Source of the DNA: Cytophagales bacterium
GTDB lineage: Bacteria; Bacteroidota; Bacteroidia; Cytophagales; Cyclobacteriaceae
Length of the DNA: 64,000 nt
NCBI GenBank assembly: GCA_022360015.1
Contig: JAKSDQ010000153.1
Location: 1 to 64,000, forward strand
Reading direction: 5' to 3'
Of the stretch, positions 18,142 to 28,502 are shown piece by piece. Position 1 is the first letter of the stretch, and each line of letters starts with the position of its first letter. Both the position numbers and the translations under genes were made by a program. A model generated the notes under the pieces. The model did no database searches. It saw nothing but the letters and a program-made list of their open reading frames with translations, and was not told where the DNA came from.

Positions 18142-19263
18142 TTAATTCAGTTCAATAATTTTCCCTTTTATTTCAAATTTAAAATCAAATACTAACCCGA
18201 GCCCGGTTAATACAACTTCCAAGGACTTGTTATTAAAACTTCCGGTATAGTCTCTGTCTTCGTTGATTTTGCCATTTTTAATAAAAGTTACACCATACCA
18301 ATTTTCCAATGTTTGCAATACTTCATGAATATTCGCCTGTTCAAAATGAATGATCCCATCTTTCCACCCCATCTCTTTGATAAACTCAAATTTAAGTTTC
18401 TCCGTTTTCTTTGTCTCTTTTTCAAAAACAGCCATTTCACGGGGGCTTAGCAATATTGCCTGTTGTGTTTTTTCGTCTTCGTACATGTGTATTTTCTCTA
18501 CTGAAACCCTGCCGGTGGCTACCGCAACCTTGATTTCAGGCTCGTAGGGAAAAGCTCTCACATTAAAAGAAGTACCGTGTACTACGGTGGCAATCTGACC
18601 GGAAGTAATTATGAACGGTCTGGATTGATCTTCAGACACTTCAAAAAATGCTTCCCCAATCAGGGTTACTTTTCTTTGCTTCGAAGCAAAGGTTCTTGGA
18701 AATATTAATTTGCTATTGCTGTTCAACTTTATTTTTGTGCCATCTTTCAGTTTCACATTCAGTTTTTCCCCGGGGCCACATGATTTTTCTATGCATTCAT
18801 TCACCTCGGTCAATGGTTGAGATGGCACATCAAAATAATTATGCAAGAAAGCCAAGGAGATGCCCAATGAGGCAACCACAAAAATGACGGCTGCTACGCG
18901 ATACCAAATCCTGATTTTATCCCTTGTGGTTTCCAGTGCATAAATGATGGTTTCATTCACTTCATCATCTTCCAAATCGAGCATCTCACCGGGCACTTTC
19001 AACTCTTCAGTCAGTTCTTTCGCACGAATGGCAGCATTGATATGATCCAATACGCTATTTTTATCAAATTCAGAAATATCTATGGATATGAAATTCAAAT
19101 TCTGAATTATCGCCCTGGCTTGCTCAATGACTTTTTTCTTTTCCCGGTTGTTTTCCATCCAATTATTCCAAAACATATCGGACGCTTCGGTTGGATTAAT
19201 CACCCAATCCTGAAAATATTCATCCAGTATGAAATCGGTCAGATCAAAATTTCTGTAATCCAT
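18142..19263 (-). CDS. FecR-family anti-sigma factor, locus B
   Basis: Inner-membrane anti-sigma factor, 373 residues. The N-terminal cytoplasmic part (YRNFDLTDFILDEYFQDWVI) is of the type shared with locus E. A transmembrane segment near residue 135 (VAAVIFVVASLGISLAFL) precedes the periplasmic FecR domain with VTLIGEAFFEVSEDQSRPFI and GTSFNVRAFPYEPEIKVA. The end (GSFNNKSLEVVLTGLGLVF) is DUF4974-like. A 251-bp gap separates it from its sigma gene, longer than in loci A and C, so it may have a separate promoter. Confidence 0.92.
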   Translation of the reverse strand: MDYRNFDLTDFILDEYFQDWVINPTEASDMFWNNWMENNREKKKVIEQARAIIQNLNFISIDISEFDKNSVLDHINAAIRAKELTEELKVPGEMLDLEDDEVNETIIYALETTRDKIRIWYRVAAVIFVVASLGISLAFLHNYFDVPSQPLTEVNECIEKSCGPGEKLNVKLKDGTKIKLNSNSKLIFPRTFASKQRKVTLIGEAFFEVSEDQSRPFIITSGQIATVVHGTSFNVRAFPYEPEIKVAVATGRVSVEKIHMYEDEKTQQAILLSPREMAVFEKETKKTEKLKFEFIKEMGWKDGIIHFEQANIHEVLQTLENWYGVTFIKNGKINEDRDYTGSFNNKSLEVVLTGLGLVFDFKFEIKGKIIELN

Positions 19264-19514
19264 CTACCCTTGCTTTTCATATATAAGGGGGAGGAAAATT
19301 CCAAAACGTCCTCAAAAAAAATTCAATATTTTCGGGCTTCCCGCGTATTCGTAATTTTCACTACCCCTTCCGGTTCAACGATTGTCACAAAAGTCACTCG
19401 ATTAAAGACTTTTTTAAAGATTGCCGGAAAACCTTTATGAAGATGTCGGTGATTTGTGCTTTTGTTTTGATGAATGTTGTTTGAGGAAGCAATAAAGCCC
19501 GTGGAGGTAGATAC

Positions 19515-20132
19515 TTACTTTTGCCCCAAAAAAACAAAAAAGGGAAGGAACAGTGATTTGGGTAAATGTTTTTTTAAAACCAGCATAGCCCGGTAAATGA
19601 GATTGCGAACTGACTTTTTATCCATAGCCAGCATACCGGCCACTTCTTCATTACTAAAACCATCAAAAAATCTTAAGGTGATGGCTTCTTTTTGCCTTCT
19701 GGTCAATTGATTCAAGGCCCTTAGCAACCTTGACTGTTGCTCTTTGGAAACCTGCTGCGCAATTAATTCGGACTCATGGGAAAATACAATCCTAAAGTTG
19801 TAATCCTCCAGAATGTTTCGATCAATCGGGGTCTTTCTTTTATCAATGAGTTTTTTTGTAATCTTTCTCTTGAGGCGTTTAAACAGATAGTATTTCACCG
19901 ATCGTACCTGAGGATGCCGGTTTCTCGATCTCCAAATTTCAACAAACAGGTCCTGAATGCTATCCTCGATTAACTCACGATCACCGCAAATTCGACTACC
20001 ATACCGGCATAAATCATAAAAATAAAGATTGTAGATATGTGTGAAGGCTACATTATTTCCTTCCCGAATTTTGCTCCAAGCTTCGGAAGGAGAAAGCACT
20101 TCTAACATATCTTTTTTTTCCCGGGCATCCAT
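19515..20132 (-). CDS. ECF RNA polymerase sigma factor, locus B
   Basis: ECF sigma-70 factor, 205 residues. Region 2 includes FTHIYNLYFYDLCRYGSRIC and LIEDSIQDLFVEIWRSRN. Region 4 HTH is FSNEEVAGMLAMDKKSVRNL. By its KKSVRNLIYRAM helix it groups with the locus E sigma factor and not with A, C and D. It ends with a hydrophobic tail (SLFLPFFVFLGQK). It is expected to transcribe the FecR-SusC-SusD genes when the transporter binds substrate. Confidence 0.9.
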   Translation of the reverse strand: MDAREKKDMLEVLSPSEAWSKIREGNNVAFTHIYNLYFYDLCRYGSRICGDRELIEDSIQDLFVEIWRSRNRHPQVRSVKYYLFKRLKRKITKKLIDKRKTPIDRNILEDYNFRIVFSHESELIAQQVSKEQQSRLLRALNQLTRRQKEAITLRFFDGFSNEEVAGMLAMDKKSVRNLIYRAMLVLKKHLPKSLFLPFFVFLGQK

Positions 20133-20561
20133 TTAACCAATTAATCAATAACCTTTTTTTCCCATATCTAATCCAAAGCTATACTAAACATAAATTTCTT
20201 TTGAGTCAAGCATTGAAGCGGTTTTTCAACTGTCAAAAATCGCGCTGATAGCGCGGTATTCCCAGCTTGTGAATATGCGGCGCAAAGTATTCACCTGAGT
20301 TCGATTAAATAAACAGGTGTTAAAAAGGCACTGAATAAGGAGGATAAACGTCGGTGAAACCGGTGTTTCACACCGGCAGATGCAGGAATAGGAAACATTT
20401 TTATTGGTCCTATAGGCAAAAACACCCGGCCGGCCTGTTTCCCCATACCGCATCTTATAAGCGGTCAGTAGCGTGGATGCAGGCCACCACATGGCCGTGA
20501 GTATCTTTCTTTGAACCTGCTGCATGAGGCAGGTTGCCATATGAAAGTCGATGTTTCTTTT
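20133..20561. other. Non-coding interval upstream of sigma B with several short hairpins
   Basis: No convincing gene in 429 bp. Short stems include CGCGCT/AGCGCG near 20255, CCGGTG/CACCGG near 20365, and AACCTGC/GCAGGTT at 20514-20535. The last is about 30 bp past the GH116 stop and may be its transcript end. The left half should also contain the promoter of sigma B. Confidence 0.4.
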
Positions 20562-23246
20562 TTAATTCAATTTTGCATTGACAGGCAAACCCGCATTGGC
20601 ATCATTGGCGGAAACGGTAAACTGCATACTTTGCCCTTTTTTACAGGTTTTTCCCCGCCTAAACCTTACTTTGCCAAAACCATTCAGCGTCAATGATTTT
20701 AGTGTCAAATCCCCATTTTGAGCGGTCAGAATCACTGTCTTTTCCCGGCCTGAGTCACTGATCTGTACAGTGCCATACCGATAGCCGTTCGACCAGAAGT
20801 ATTTGCCATTCCGGGCATTGAAGTTCATGGTATTATCCACAGCGGAATATTGGAAACCCGTGTAAGCCAGGATACCCGCCCACGCCGCCATTGCACGGGC
20901 ATAACGGTGCCCGAACTCCCCTTCATTAAAGGGGTTTCTTTTGTATCCGTCATACCTGTCGCGAATAGCTTTGAATACTTTGAGACCGCTTTCTATCTGA
21001 CCTTCGTAAATCATATGGGCTGCCGTACTGTACTCAAATCCGGTCATGATCTCTGTGTAGTAGGGGAATGGAAAGTCCAATAAATCACCTCGTGGATAGG
21101 AGGCCATCACCAGTCCGGCTTCATCTCCAAGGCCAAAGCTCCTGAAAGTGTTGAAATGCTCATTAAAGTTATCTACATAGTTATATTTCATGATACTTTT
21201 AAGTGTAGTTTGAACATGGTCTTTATCCAAAACATATCCCAATCCTGTGGTATGAGCCAGATATTGGCCTACCAGTTGATCTACCAGGCACCCTTTGCCA
21301 AGCTGGGCTACTTTGCTGGCAGCCTCGGGGATATGATGTTCGTAATATTCCCCGTTAAAGATGTTTGCGTCTATCCATTTACGACCTTTTATATAAAGAT
21401 CACCACATTCTTTTGCAAATGCCTTGTCACCGAGATGAGCAGCCATTTGCTCAGCGGCTTTCAACGCGCCCAAATACCAGGCTGCCATCTGAGGGTTCGG
21501 CCCTACATAATTAATGTCCATGGTATTGTGCTGGCTTCCCTCCATGACACCATCTTTGTCGGTATCCCATATGCCGGTCCAAGCAAATGACATTGCCTTT
21601 TTGATATAGGGCCACATCTCTTTCAGCTTGGCATCGTCCCCGGATAGGTGCCAATCCCTGTAGACTTTTATCATGGTACCCATCTGACCATCTGCTGCCC
21701 AATGCTTAAAATTTTTACCTTTTTCGATTGGCAGCGCCACCCTGTGGCTTTGTGCACCCTCCTCATTGGTAGCGTGCAGAAATTCTACTTCCCGGAATTT
21801 GGTAGATAAATCACCGAAAAGGAATGGAATCGTTGATTCATAGTTCCAAACATGAAAACAGGTGCCAAATCCCCAGCCGGAAGATTTGCCGGCCCCGATT
21901 TTTGTTCCTTTGATGCTCCCTGTCCCTTCAAATCCAAAAGGCAGGCCATCGGCTGTACGAAATACCGTTTGACTTCTTAAGTTGTTCAGGTTAAAGAGCC
22001 CGGCCTCCTTCAAAATATCAGGAATATCACTCGATACCAGGGTTTGTACAAAGTTAACCGTCTCTTTCTCCAGGTTTTCCAACTCCCCGGCAGTTTTTTC
22101 GGCCACATCCCAGGCGTCTTTGTAAAGTGTGGTATAGTAATTGCCAACTATATCGTCACCCCCATAATGGCCTGCGTGATGGGTGCCATGGTCCCAGGCC
22201 CTTCGGTTGGGAAAGTGCCATGTTAAAAGGAACGTAACTTGTTTTGATTCCCCTGGCTGTAAGGTCTGCTTAACCGCAAGTGTTGCAGGCGGGGTTTTAA
22301 TCTTCGCTGATTTGCTGCCCAGGTTATCCCCGATGAACTCTGTAGAATCTCCCTTCTCTATTTTAGTTTTTTCAGGGTGGTCAACCAGCGCCCCATCAGC
22401 AATAAAATCATCCCAGAACTCACGAAATGTCCAGTTCCAGCCAAGCTTTGCCCAGGAGGTGCGGTAGGTTATACCCTCGCTTGCCGTTGTTGTCAAAGCC
22501 ATGGTTCCCCAATTGACATCTTTGGGGTCTACCCCTTCGGAGAACATGTATAAACCCTTTATGTCCCCGGACTCCCTATAACTATTATAATTGCCTTTAG
22601 GTTCACCCGACCACCCGTCAACACCAATATAATTGGGTACCATACCCACTACAGATGTTTCAATAGGTCGATCTGTGTTGTTGGTCAATACATACCGGAG
22701 TACAGCGACAGGAATACCACTTTTGTCGGCATCTCCTATGACAAGCGGATTAAATGCTTCCAGCCTCACGTCAACCGGCACCGCTTTGTGCTCAAAATTG
22801 ATTTGAGCCAAGGGATACGCAGCGGCAAAACCGGTCGATTCAAATCTTGGAAAGCCGGAGTTTACAGCATCGGCACCCCAATCACCGTAATATTCCCTGA
22901 CAGACACCGGCCCTTCGAGTACCCTTACATTGGCTTCGCCGCTTTGCTGCTTGTAATACAAAGCAAAGAAGGGGCCGTTGGAAATGGTGGGTTCTACCAG
23001 TTTGAAAGCCGGCAGATAACCGAGGGCACCGCGGTTCATTAATTCCCAGTCCCTTAAATCCCCTCTGCCTCCAATAGATACGGTTCCTGTTCCAATACCT
23101 CCCAATGGCATGGCCACTTCATCGAGGTATTTGTCCTTATACGTTTTCAGAACAGGCCAGTGTTGGTTCCATTCCTGGGCAAAGATTATCCTTGTTGAGA
23201 TGGCAAAAAGTAAAATAGATAGTATGTTATATTTAAAAAATTTCAT
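20562..23246 (-). CDS. GH116-family glycoside hydrolase (GBA2-like)
   Basis: Secreted enzyme of 894 residues with a signal peptide ([18 protein letters not shown]). The N-terminal beta-sandwich starts [20 protein letters not shown], the hallmark of GBA2-like enzymes. The C-terminal (alpha/alpha)6 domain includes [31 protein letters not shown] and [15 protein letters not shown]. Glu569 in this last motif probably corresponds to the family nucleophile, and [16 protein letters not shown] lies in the second catalytic region. GH116 members act as beta-glucosidases, beta-xylosidases or glucosylceramidases; which one applies here is not readable. It is the only hydrolase of locus C, 162 bp after SusD. 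Confidence 0.88.
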   Translation of the reverse strand: MKFFKYNILSILLFAISTRIIFAQEWNQHWPVLKTYKDKYLDEVAMPLGGIGTGTVSIGGRGDLRDWELMNRGALGYLPAFKLVEPTISNGPFFALYYKQQSGEANVRVLEGPVSVREYYGDWGADAVNSGFPRFESTGFAAAYPLAQINFEHKAVPVDVRLEAFNPLVIGDADKSGIPVAVLRYVLTNNTDRPIETSVVGMVPNYIGVDGWSGEPKGNYNSYRESGDIKGLYMFSEGVDPKDVNWGTMALTTTASEGITYRTSWAKLGWNWTFREFWDDFIADGALVDHPEKTKIEKGDSTEFIGDNLGSKSAKIKTPPATLAVKQTLQPGESKQVTFLLTWHFPNRRAWDHGTHHAGHYGGDDIVGNYYTTLYKDAWDVAEKTAGELENLEKETVNFVQTLVSSDIPDILKEAGLFNLNNLRSQTVFRTADGLPFGFEGTGSIKGTKIGAGKSSGWGFGTCFHVWNYESTIPFLFGDLSTKFREVEFLHATNEEGAQSHRVALPIEKGKNFKHWAADGQMGTMIKVYRDWHLSGDDAKLKEMWPYIKKAMSFAWTGIWDTDKDGVMEGSQHNTMDINYVGPNPQMAAWYLGALKAAEQMAAHLGDKAFAKECGDLYIKGRKWIDANIFNGEYYEHHIPEAASKVAQLGKGCLVDQLVGQYLAHTTGLGYVLDKDHVQTTLKSIMKYNYVDNFNEHFNTFRSFGLGDEAGLVMASYPRGDLLDFPFPYYTEIMTGFEYSTAAHMIYEGQIESGLKVFKAIRDRYDGYKRNPFNEGEFGHRYARAMAAWAGILAYTGFQYSAVDNTMNFNARNGKYFWSNGYRYGTVQISDSGREKTVILTAQNGDLTLKSLTLNGFGKVRFRRGKTCKKGQSMQFTVSANDANAGLPVNAKLN

Positions 23247-23408
23247 GTATCATTCGTTTAGTTTCCAAAAGTTAATTTTTCCAGGTATACTTCTTCCTTA
23301 TTAAACGGAACACTTCAAAATGCAAGGGGCGATCCAATCTGTTTGATACCGGCCAGGAAAGCGCAAGTTTTAATTTGGTGCAATGTTAATCATGATTCAC
23401 TAAACTAT

Positions 23409-24911
23409 TTAGTCAGGATTCTGTTCAACGACCCCTCCTGAAATATCTATCTCTTGTTGAGGAATGGGATAAATCAGGCGGTTTGCATTAACAGCCGGTA
23501 CACCGGTGTATTCGGCGATAAGGTGATTGTTAATGATTACCAATGCTTCAGATGGGGGTAGCCTTTTCAGGTCCAGCCACCTTTGATTTTCAAACACAAA
23601 TTCTCGCCTTCTTTCCAGCATCACTTTCTCCAAAAAGGAACCGGGTGTCGAAGCATCGATATCTATCGCGGGATCGGGTGTACCGGGATCCTGGCCGAAT
23701 GCCCTTCTCCTGACCTGATTGATCAACTCATAAGAAGCAGCGCTTTCTCCATCGGCCTCGGCTTTCATTAATAAAACATCTGCATATCGTAAAACAACCA
23801 AATTGATATCGCTTCCATCGCCGGCCGCGTCCGGATCAATGTACTTACCGATATAATGCGTCGAGTTACCCCCTGTATAGGAAGTAAATGATGCCTCGGC
23901 CCTTACATCACCGGGTTCATAAATAGTTTGTACATCACTTGTTGGAAAAGTAGGTAAATTACCTCCATTGCCACCTGCGACAATACCCAGGCGACTTGCT
24001 TCGCTTGCAGGGATGAGTACATTGTTAAAGCCTAAACCTGTCTGGTTGGTCGGGTTATAGCTCACTTCGAAAATCGATTCAGGCGTGTTGTCATTACCGG
24101 CCGCATGGATAGCCGCATAATCACCTAATAAAGAAAATTGTCCGATCAGATCTTGCAATGCCGAAGACGCAGCAGAGGGGTTACCATTTTGCAATTGTGC
24201 CTTGCCCAGAAGGGCCAATGCCGCAAAGCGTGTAGCCCGGCCCTCTTCATTGAACGGGCCGCCACTGTAGCTGTCGGGCAGTACTTCAGCAGCATCACTC
24301 AAATCAGATACAATAAGTCCATAGACATCTGCTACCGGACTTCTGGGGAGAATAGCATCATCAAAATCGACTGTCGGTTCTGTTCTCAGCGGAAGGGGCC
24401 CGAACATATTTACCAGGGTAAAGTAAGACATTGCCCTTAAGAATTTAGCCTCACCTACTACCCTGTTTATCAATGTTTGTTCCATATCGGAATCGAAAGG
24501 AACGTCAGGAGCCCTGGCGATGATGGTATTGGCATTGTTGATAAGAATATAATTCTGGGTCCAGATATTTACCATCAACAAGTTACCCGGAGTTTCTTCA
24601 AAAGTGTCTGTTTCAACCCTTTCTTTCTGATCTGTTTGATCCTGGCCGGCGTTGTCTGATCTTGCTTCAATCAGGTTGAAATAATCGAGGCTGCCATATA
24701 TGCCTCTCTGGGAAGCATACACGCCGTTTAAAGCAAAAACCAGTTCATCGGGATTGGAAAAGAATGTATTGGCGTCAATATCACTTTCGGGAGTAACATC
24801 GATAAAATCATCGCAGGAAGTCGAAACTACAGCCATGAAGAACAGGAATAAAGTGCTTCCGGATTTTATGAGGCCTGGTTTAGTACGATTTCTAAATCTA
24901 TATTTTTTCAT
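23409..24911 (-). CDS. SusD/RagB-family surface glycan-binding lipoprotein, locus C
   Basis: Lipoprotein of 500 residues with a lipobox at FFMAVVSTSCDDFIDVTPES. SusD features are AKFLRAMSYFTLVNMFGPLP in the TPR region, DVLLMKAEADGESAASYELI, and LERRREFVFENQRWLDLKRL followed by RLIYPIPQQEIDISGG at the C-terminus. It starts 16 bp after the SusC stop and should sit on the SusC barrel as the substrate-capturing lid. Confidence 0.93.
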   Translation of the reverse strand: MKKYRFRNRTKPGLIKSGSTLFLFFMAVVSTSCDDFIDVTPESDIDANTFFSNPDELVFALNGVYASQRGIYGSLDYFNLIEARSDNAGQDQTDQKERVETDTFEETPGNLLMVNIWTQNYILINNANTIIARAPDVPFDSDMEQTLINRVVGEAKFLRAMSYFTLVNMFGPLPLRTEPTVDFDDAILPRSPVADVYGLIVSDLSDAAEVLPDSYSGGPFNEEGRATRFAALALLGKAQLQNGNPSAASSALQDLIGQFSLLGDYAAIHAAGNDNTPESIFEVSYNPTNQTGLGFNNVLIPASEASRLGIVAGGNGGNLPTFPTSDVQTIYEPGDVRAEASFTSYTGGNSTHYIGKYIDPDAAGDGSDINLVVLRYADVLLMKAEADGESAASYELINQVRRRAFGQDPGTPDPAIDIDASTPGSFLEKVMLERRREFVFENQRWLDLKRLPPSEALVIINNHLIAEYTGVPAVNANRLIYPIPQQEIDISGGVVEQNPD

Positions 24912-24927
24912 TTTATTGCTCAGTTAG

Positions 24928-27900
24928 CTAAAAGTTAACACTTAGTCCTAATGTCCATATCCTCGGTAAGGGAAGACCGGGAGGGCTATTCAAACCCAGT
25001 TCCCTGCCGTCGGTTACCGCGGCAATCTGAGACCCTCCGATCAGCGCCGGTCCGCCTGCCGAGGTCCGGCGCGCTTCGGGATTACCTCCGATAAAATCGG
25101 TAAAAGTATGAAGATTCTCTATGGAGGTAAAAATCCTGCCATTGGACAGGCCCAATTTATTCAACACAGGAGTTGGCAAATTGTAAGTTAGTGTAACATT
25201 TCTTATTCTCAGGTAATCGGTTTTTTGAACACCAAAGCTCGAAACGGACCCAACCGCAGTATCAAAGCCATTGGCTGCGGGTGTTTTACCATCACCGGGA
25301 TCAGACTCCGACACATACCTTCCGTCATACCAAAACTCTTTTGACAGGTTGGTTTGACGAAAGGATGACCCCACCTGGAGCAGGAAAAAATCGTACACAT
25401 ACGCTCCGGCCTGGCCATTCAGTAATGCACTAAGTTCAAAATTCTTGTATTTCAGATTAGCTGTAATGCCATATATCCAGTCTACATTAGTGTCACCTAT
25501 CAGTTGGCCATCTTCACTTAAAAAGTTGCCTATAACACCATCGCCATCTACATCTTCATAGATCAATGCCCCGGGGGTACTGAGTGGCTGACCTGTCTGG
25601 TCGTCGCCTTGTCTGGCCACTTTCAGTACTTTGGGGCCACGAATTTGTTGTAGTTCCCCTCCTACAATCCGCCTGAGTGCGCCAAAGAAATTCTGGATTT
25701 CATCATCGCCTCCCAAATCAAGAATCTCCTGATCATTGTAAGTGACATTACCACCGATGGATAATACCCAATCTGATGTTTGAATGACCGTAGCATTCAG
25801 GCTCAGTTCCACACCTTTGTTTCTCATGCTGCCAATATTGGTCAAAAACGAAGAATACCCCGAAGACGGAACTATGCCCTTGGTCAAAAGGAGGCTTGTC
25901 GTTTCATTGTTAAAATAGTCGAGTACCAGATTTAAACGATTACCGGCAAAATCAGCATCTAATCCGATATTCAGTTGTTCAGATGTCTCCCAGGTTAAAC
26001 TCGGGTTACCGGGATTTCCCAGCCTTGTGCCGAAAATTGCATTATCTCCAAAAGAATGGCGTACTGACGCCAGGTTTGCGCGGGCAGCAAAATCGGGAAT
26101 GGAATTACTTCCCGTAGTGCCATAAGATACCCTTAACTTGCCGTTGTTCAAAAAATTCAGTCCTTCAAAAAAAGCCTCTTCCGAAAACCTCCATCCCAGG
26201 GCGAAAGACCCGAATGTCTCATATCTATCATTGGTGCCAAACCTTGAACTTCCATCGGTCCTCAAGGTAGCTGTCAACAAATATTTACCTTTGAACCCAT
26301 AATTGATCCTGCCAAGGTAGGAAACCAGGGCATCACCGGTAATTGAGTTCGAGCCAGTAAGGTTATCCGTGTTACCGATGTTTACATTTCTAACACCCGG
26401 CACCTGTAATTCCTCAACACTTGCCCCTACATTTTCGATGTCATTTTTTTGAAGGGTAAATCCACCCACCACATCAAAGGAATGATCACCCCACTCCCTT
26501 TTATAATTGATAATATTTTCGTTCAGCCAGCCGATTTCCTGGCGCTGACCGGTACTTAATGTAGATACCGGAGATAACTGAAAAGGTACTATTTGTCCTA
26601 CTGTCGGCAGATAATACGTTTCACTTTTGTCACTGGCAATGTTGGTGGAGATGAATGATTTTAAGCTCAACCCCTCGGTTACTTCGACACTCACACTGAC
26701 ACCGGCAAGCATTCGGAATAACGTTTGGTTAAAGTCGTAGTTTTGCATGGTCTCCAGCGGATTGCCTACCGGAATGGATCCGGGCAAATCCGAATTCATG
26801 GAATAGGTGCCATCCGGCCTGTTTACAGGCAATATCGGGGCCAGCAAAAGCGCCTGCGCATATAATGACGACCAGTCTACATCATCGGTGCCGGGACTGT
26901 TCCTTTCAATAGTCGTTAAGTTGGGAGCAACATTTAAGCCGATTGTTACCCTATCGGAGGGTCTGAAATCAATTTTAGCCCTGGCCGAGTACTTTTTCTG
27001 GCCTTCGCCTTTGATTACCCCTTGTTGATCGATGTAATTAGCCGACAACAAATAGTTTACATTTCTACCTCCCCCCGATGCAGATAAGGCATAGTTTTGA
27101 AATGCCCCATTTTGAAAAACCAAATCCTGCCAATCGGTATCGGTTTGACCATCCCAATTGTCAGCAATGAAATCCGGAACAGTGCCCCCATTCTTTTCAG
27201 TATGAAATTGAACGTACTCTTCGGCGTTCAGCACTTCAAAACGGGCGCTTTCCGGTACTGTGGCAACCCCACCGGTTACCGTTAAATTTAAGTTAGACCG
27301 GCCTTCCTTTCCGGATTTTGTGGTAATGATGATAACACCATTGGCACCCCTTGAACCATAAATGGCCGTGGAAGAAGCATCCTTTAATACATCTACAGAT
27401 AGAATGTCTGCCGGGTTGATGGCCTGTGCATTTCTCTGATCGGTAGGGAATCCATCGACTACCCAAAGTGGTTGTGTTCCCGCTGTAATAGACCCTAAAC
27501 CCCTGATCGACACGGTACCCAACTCGCCCGGAGAAGAAGCCCTCTGCGCAATGTTCAAACCGGGTATCAGTCCTTGCATAGCTTCTTCCACCGAAGTGAC
27601 TGGCCTTGAAGCAATTTGACTTGCCTCGACAGAAGCAATAGACCCGGTTACGTCCTTCTTCTGCTGGGTACCGTAACCAATCACCACGATCTCAGTGAGC
27701 GAGGTAATATCGGGTGTCAGTACCAAATCCACAACAGATCTTCCGGATATTTCTACTTCTTCGGAATTATAGCCTACATAAGAGAAGACCAATGTTGTAG
27801 CATCATCAGGCGCGTTCAATATATATTGACCATTAGCATCTGTGATTGTTCCGATGGTCGTGCCTTTTACCAATACATTTACGCCCGGCAATTCCTCCCC

Positions 27901-28347
27901 GTTTTCATCGGTCACGGTTCCCGTAATTTCTCTGTCATAGACTACCTCTGTTAAAAACTCTTCTTTCGAACGGATTTTCGGTTGATCACTTATACTTACA
28001 TAAATATTTTCATTGATTCGCTCAAATTTAAGGCCCTTGTCTTTTGAAATGGTTTTAAGCAGTTCAAACAACGACGCATTGCTTGCCTTGATGGAAATAT
28101 TCCCCCGGTCATCAATGATCCCTTCATCATAGAGAAAATTAAAGTCCGTCTTTTCCCCGATCTCAGCAAAAGCGTCCATTATGCTGACATTTTCCAGGTG
28201 AATAGACAGATATACCTCTTTCAGCTTTGGCTTTTGGGCATTTCCTGTTTCAGCAAAAAGGATACCGTTCAGTAAAGTTTGCAAAAATACACTATACATA
28301 GTGAGTCTTGTTACAAACCAGACTTGTCTTGGTAATGATAATTTCAT
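24928..28347 (-). CDS. SusC/RagA-type TonB-dependent transporter with STN domain, locus C
   Basis: Complete importer, 1139 residues. Signal sequence, STN domain (about 48-105, ending GLKFERINENIYVS), regulatory-like domain with GTVTDENGEELPGVNVLVKG, plug from EIVVIGYGTQQKKDVTGSI to KDASSTAIYGSRGANGVI, then the barrel ending LGLSVNF. It pairs with the SusD downstream and the FecR upstream. It is closer in its STN region to locus D than to A/B. Confidence 0.95.
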   Translation of the reverse strand: MKLSLPRQVWFVTRLTMYSVFLQTLLNGILFAETGNAQKPKLKEVYLSIHLENVSIMDAFAEIGEKTDFNFLYDEGIIDDRGNISIKASNASLFELLKTISKDKGLKFERINENIYVSISDQPKIRSKEEFLTEVVYDREITGTVTDENGEELPGVNVLVKGTTIGTITDANGQYILNAPDDATTLVFSYVGYNSEEVEISGRSVVDLVLTPDITSLTEIVVIGYGTQQKKDVTGSIASVEASQIASRPVTSVEEAMQGLIPGLNIAQRASSPGELGTVSIRGLGSITAGTQPLWVVDGFPTDQRNAQAINPADILSVDVLKDASSTAIYGSRGANGVIIITTKSGKEGRSNLNLTVTGGVATVPESARFEVLNAEEYVQFHTEKNGGTVPDFIADNWDGQTDTDWQDLVFQNGAFQNYALSASGGGRNVNYLLSANYIDQQGVIKGEGQKKYSARAKIDFRPSDRVTIGLNVAPNLTTIERNSPGTDDVDWSSLYAQALLLAPILPVNRPDGTYSMNSDLPGSIPVGNPLETMQNYDFNQTLFRMLAGVSVSVEVTEGLSLKSFISTNIASDKSETYYLPTVGQIVPFQLSPVSTLSTGQRQEIGWLNENIINYKREWGDHSFDVVGGFTLQKNDIENVGASVEELQVPGVRNVNIGNTDNLTGSNSITGDALVSYLGRINYGFKGKYLLTATLRTDGSSRFGTNDRYETFGSFALGWRFSEEAFFEGLNFLNNGKLRVSYGTTGSNSIPDFAARANLASVRHSFGDNAIFGTRLGNPGNPSLTWETSEQLNIGLDADFAGNRLNLVLDYFNNETTSLLLTKGIVPSSGYSSFLTNIGSMRNKGVELSLNATVIQTSDWVLSIGGNVTYNDQEILDLGGDDEIQNFFGALRRIVGGELQQIRGPKVLKVARQGDDQTGQPLSTPGALIYEDVDGDGVIGNFLSEDGQLIGDTNVDWIYGITANLKYKNFELSALLNGQAGAYVYDFFLLQVGSSFRQTNLSKEFWYDGRYVSESDPGDGKTPAANGFDTAVGSVSSFGVQKTDYLRIRNVTLTYNLPTPVLNKLGLSNGRIFTSIENLHTFTDFIGGNPEARRTSAGGPALIGGSQIAAVTDGRELGLNSPPGLPLPRIWTLGLSVNF

Positions 28348-28388
28348 ACTTTTAATTGTTATAGTTTATATTTTTTAATCTTTAACCG

Positions 28389-28462
28389 TTCGATCCATCG
28401 AGACTACGCCAATATTCCCATGAATCGAATGCCGAGCCGGTAATATGCATTACCGGCTTTTT
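28389..28462 (+). terminator. Plus-strand intrinsic-terminator-like hairpin in the FecR-SusC gap, locus C
   Basis: AGCCGGTAAT (28435-28444) and ATTACCGGCT (28449-28458) form a perfect 10-bp stem with a 4-nt loop, followed by a T run to 28462 on the plus strand. A weaker upstream stem TTCGAT/ATCGAA lies at 28389-28394 and 28424-28429. No U tract exists in the minus direction. It fits the end of a small RNA antisense to the SusC leader. Confidence 0.6.
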
Positions 28463-28502
28463 CCTGCTTAGCTCGAGTTATTTTTCCACATATGTTTTTC
28501 TT

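Noticed and set aside
20226-20540. A 104-codon open frame between GH116 and sigma B
   Set aside because: No recognisable domain, low-complexity composition, and it overlaps several hairpins; probably chance.
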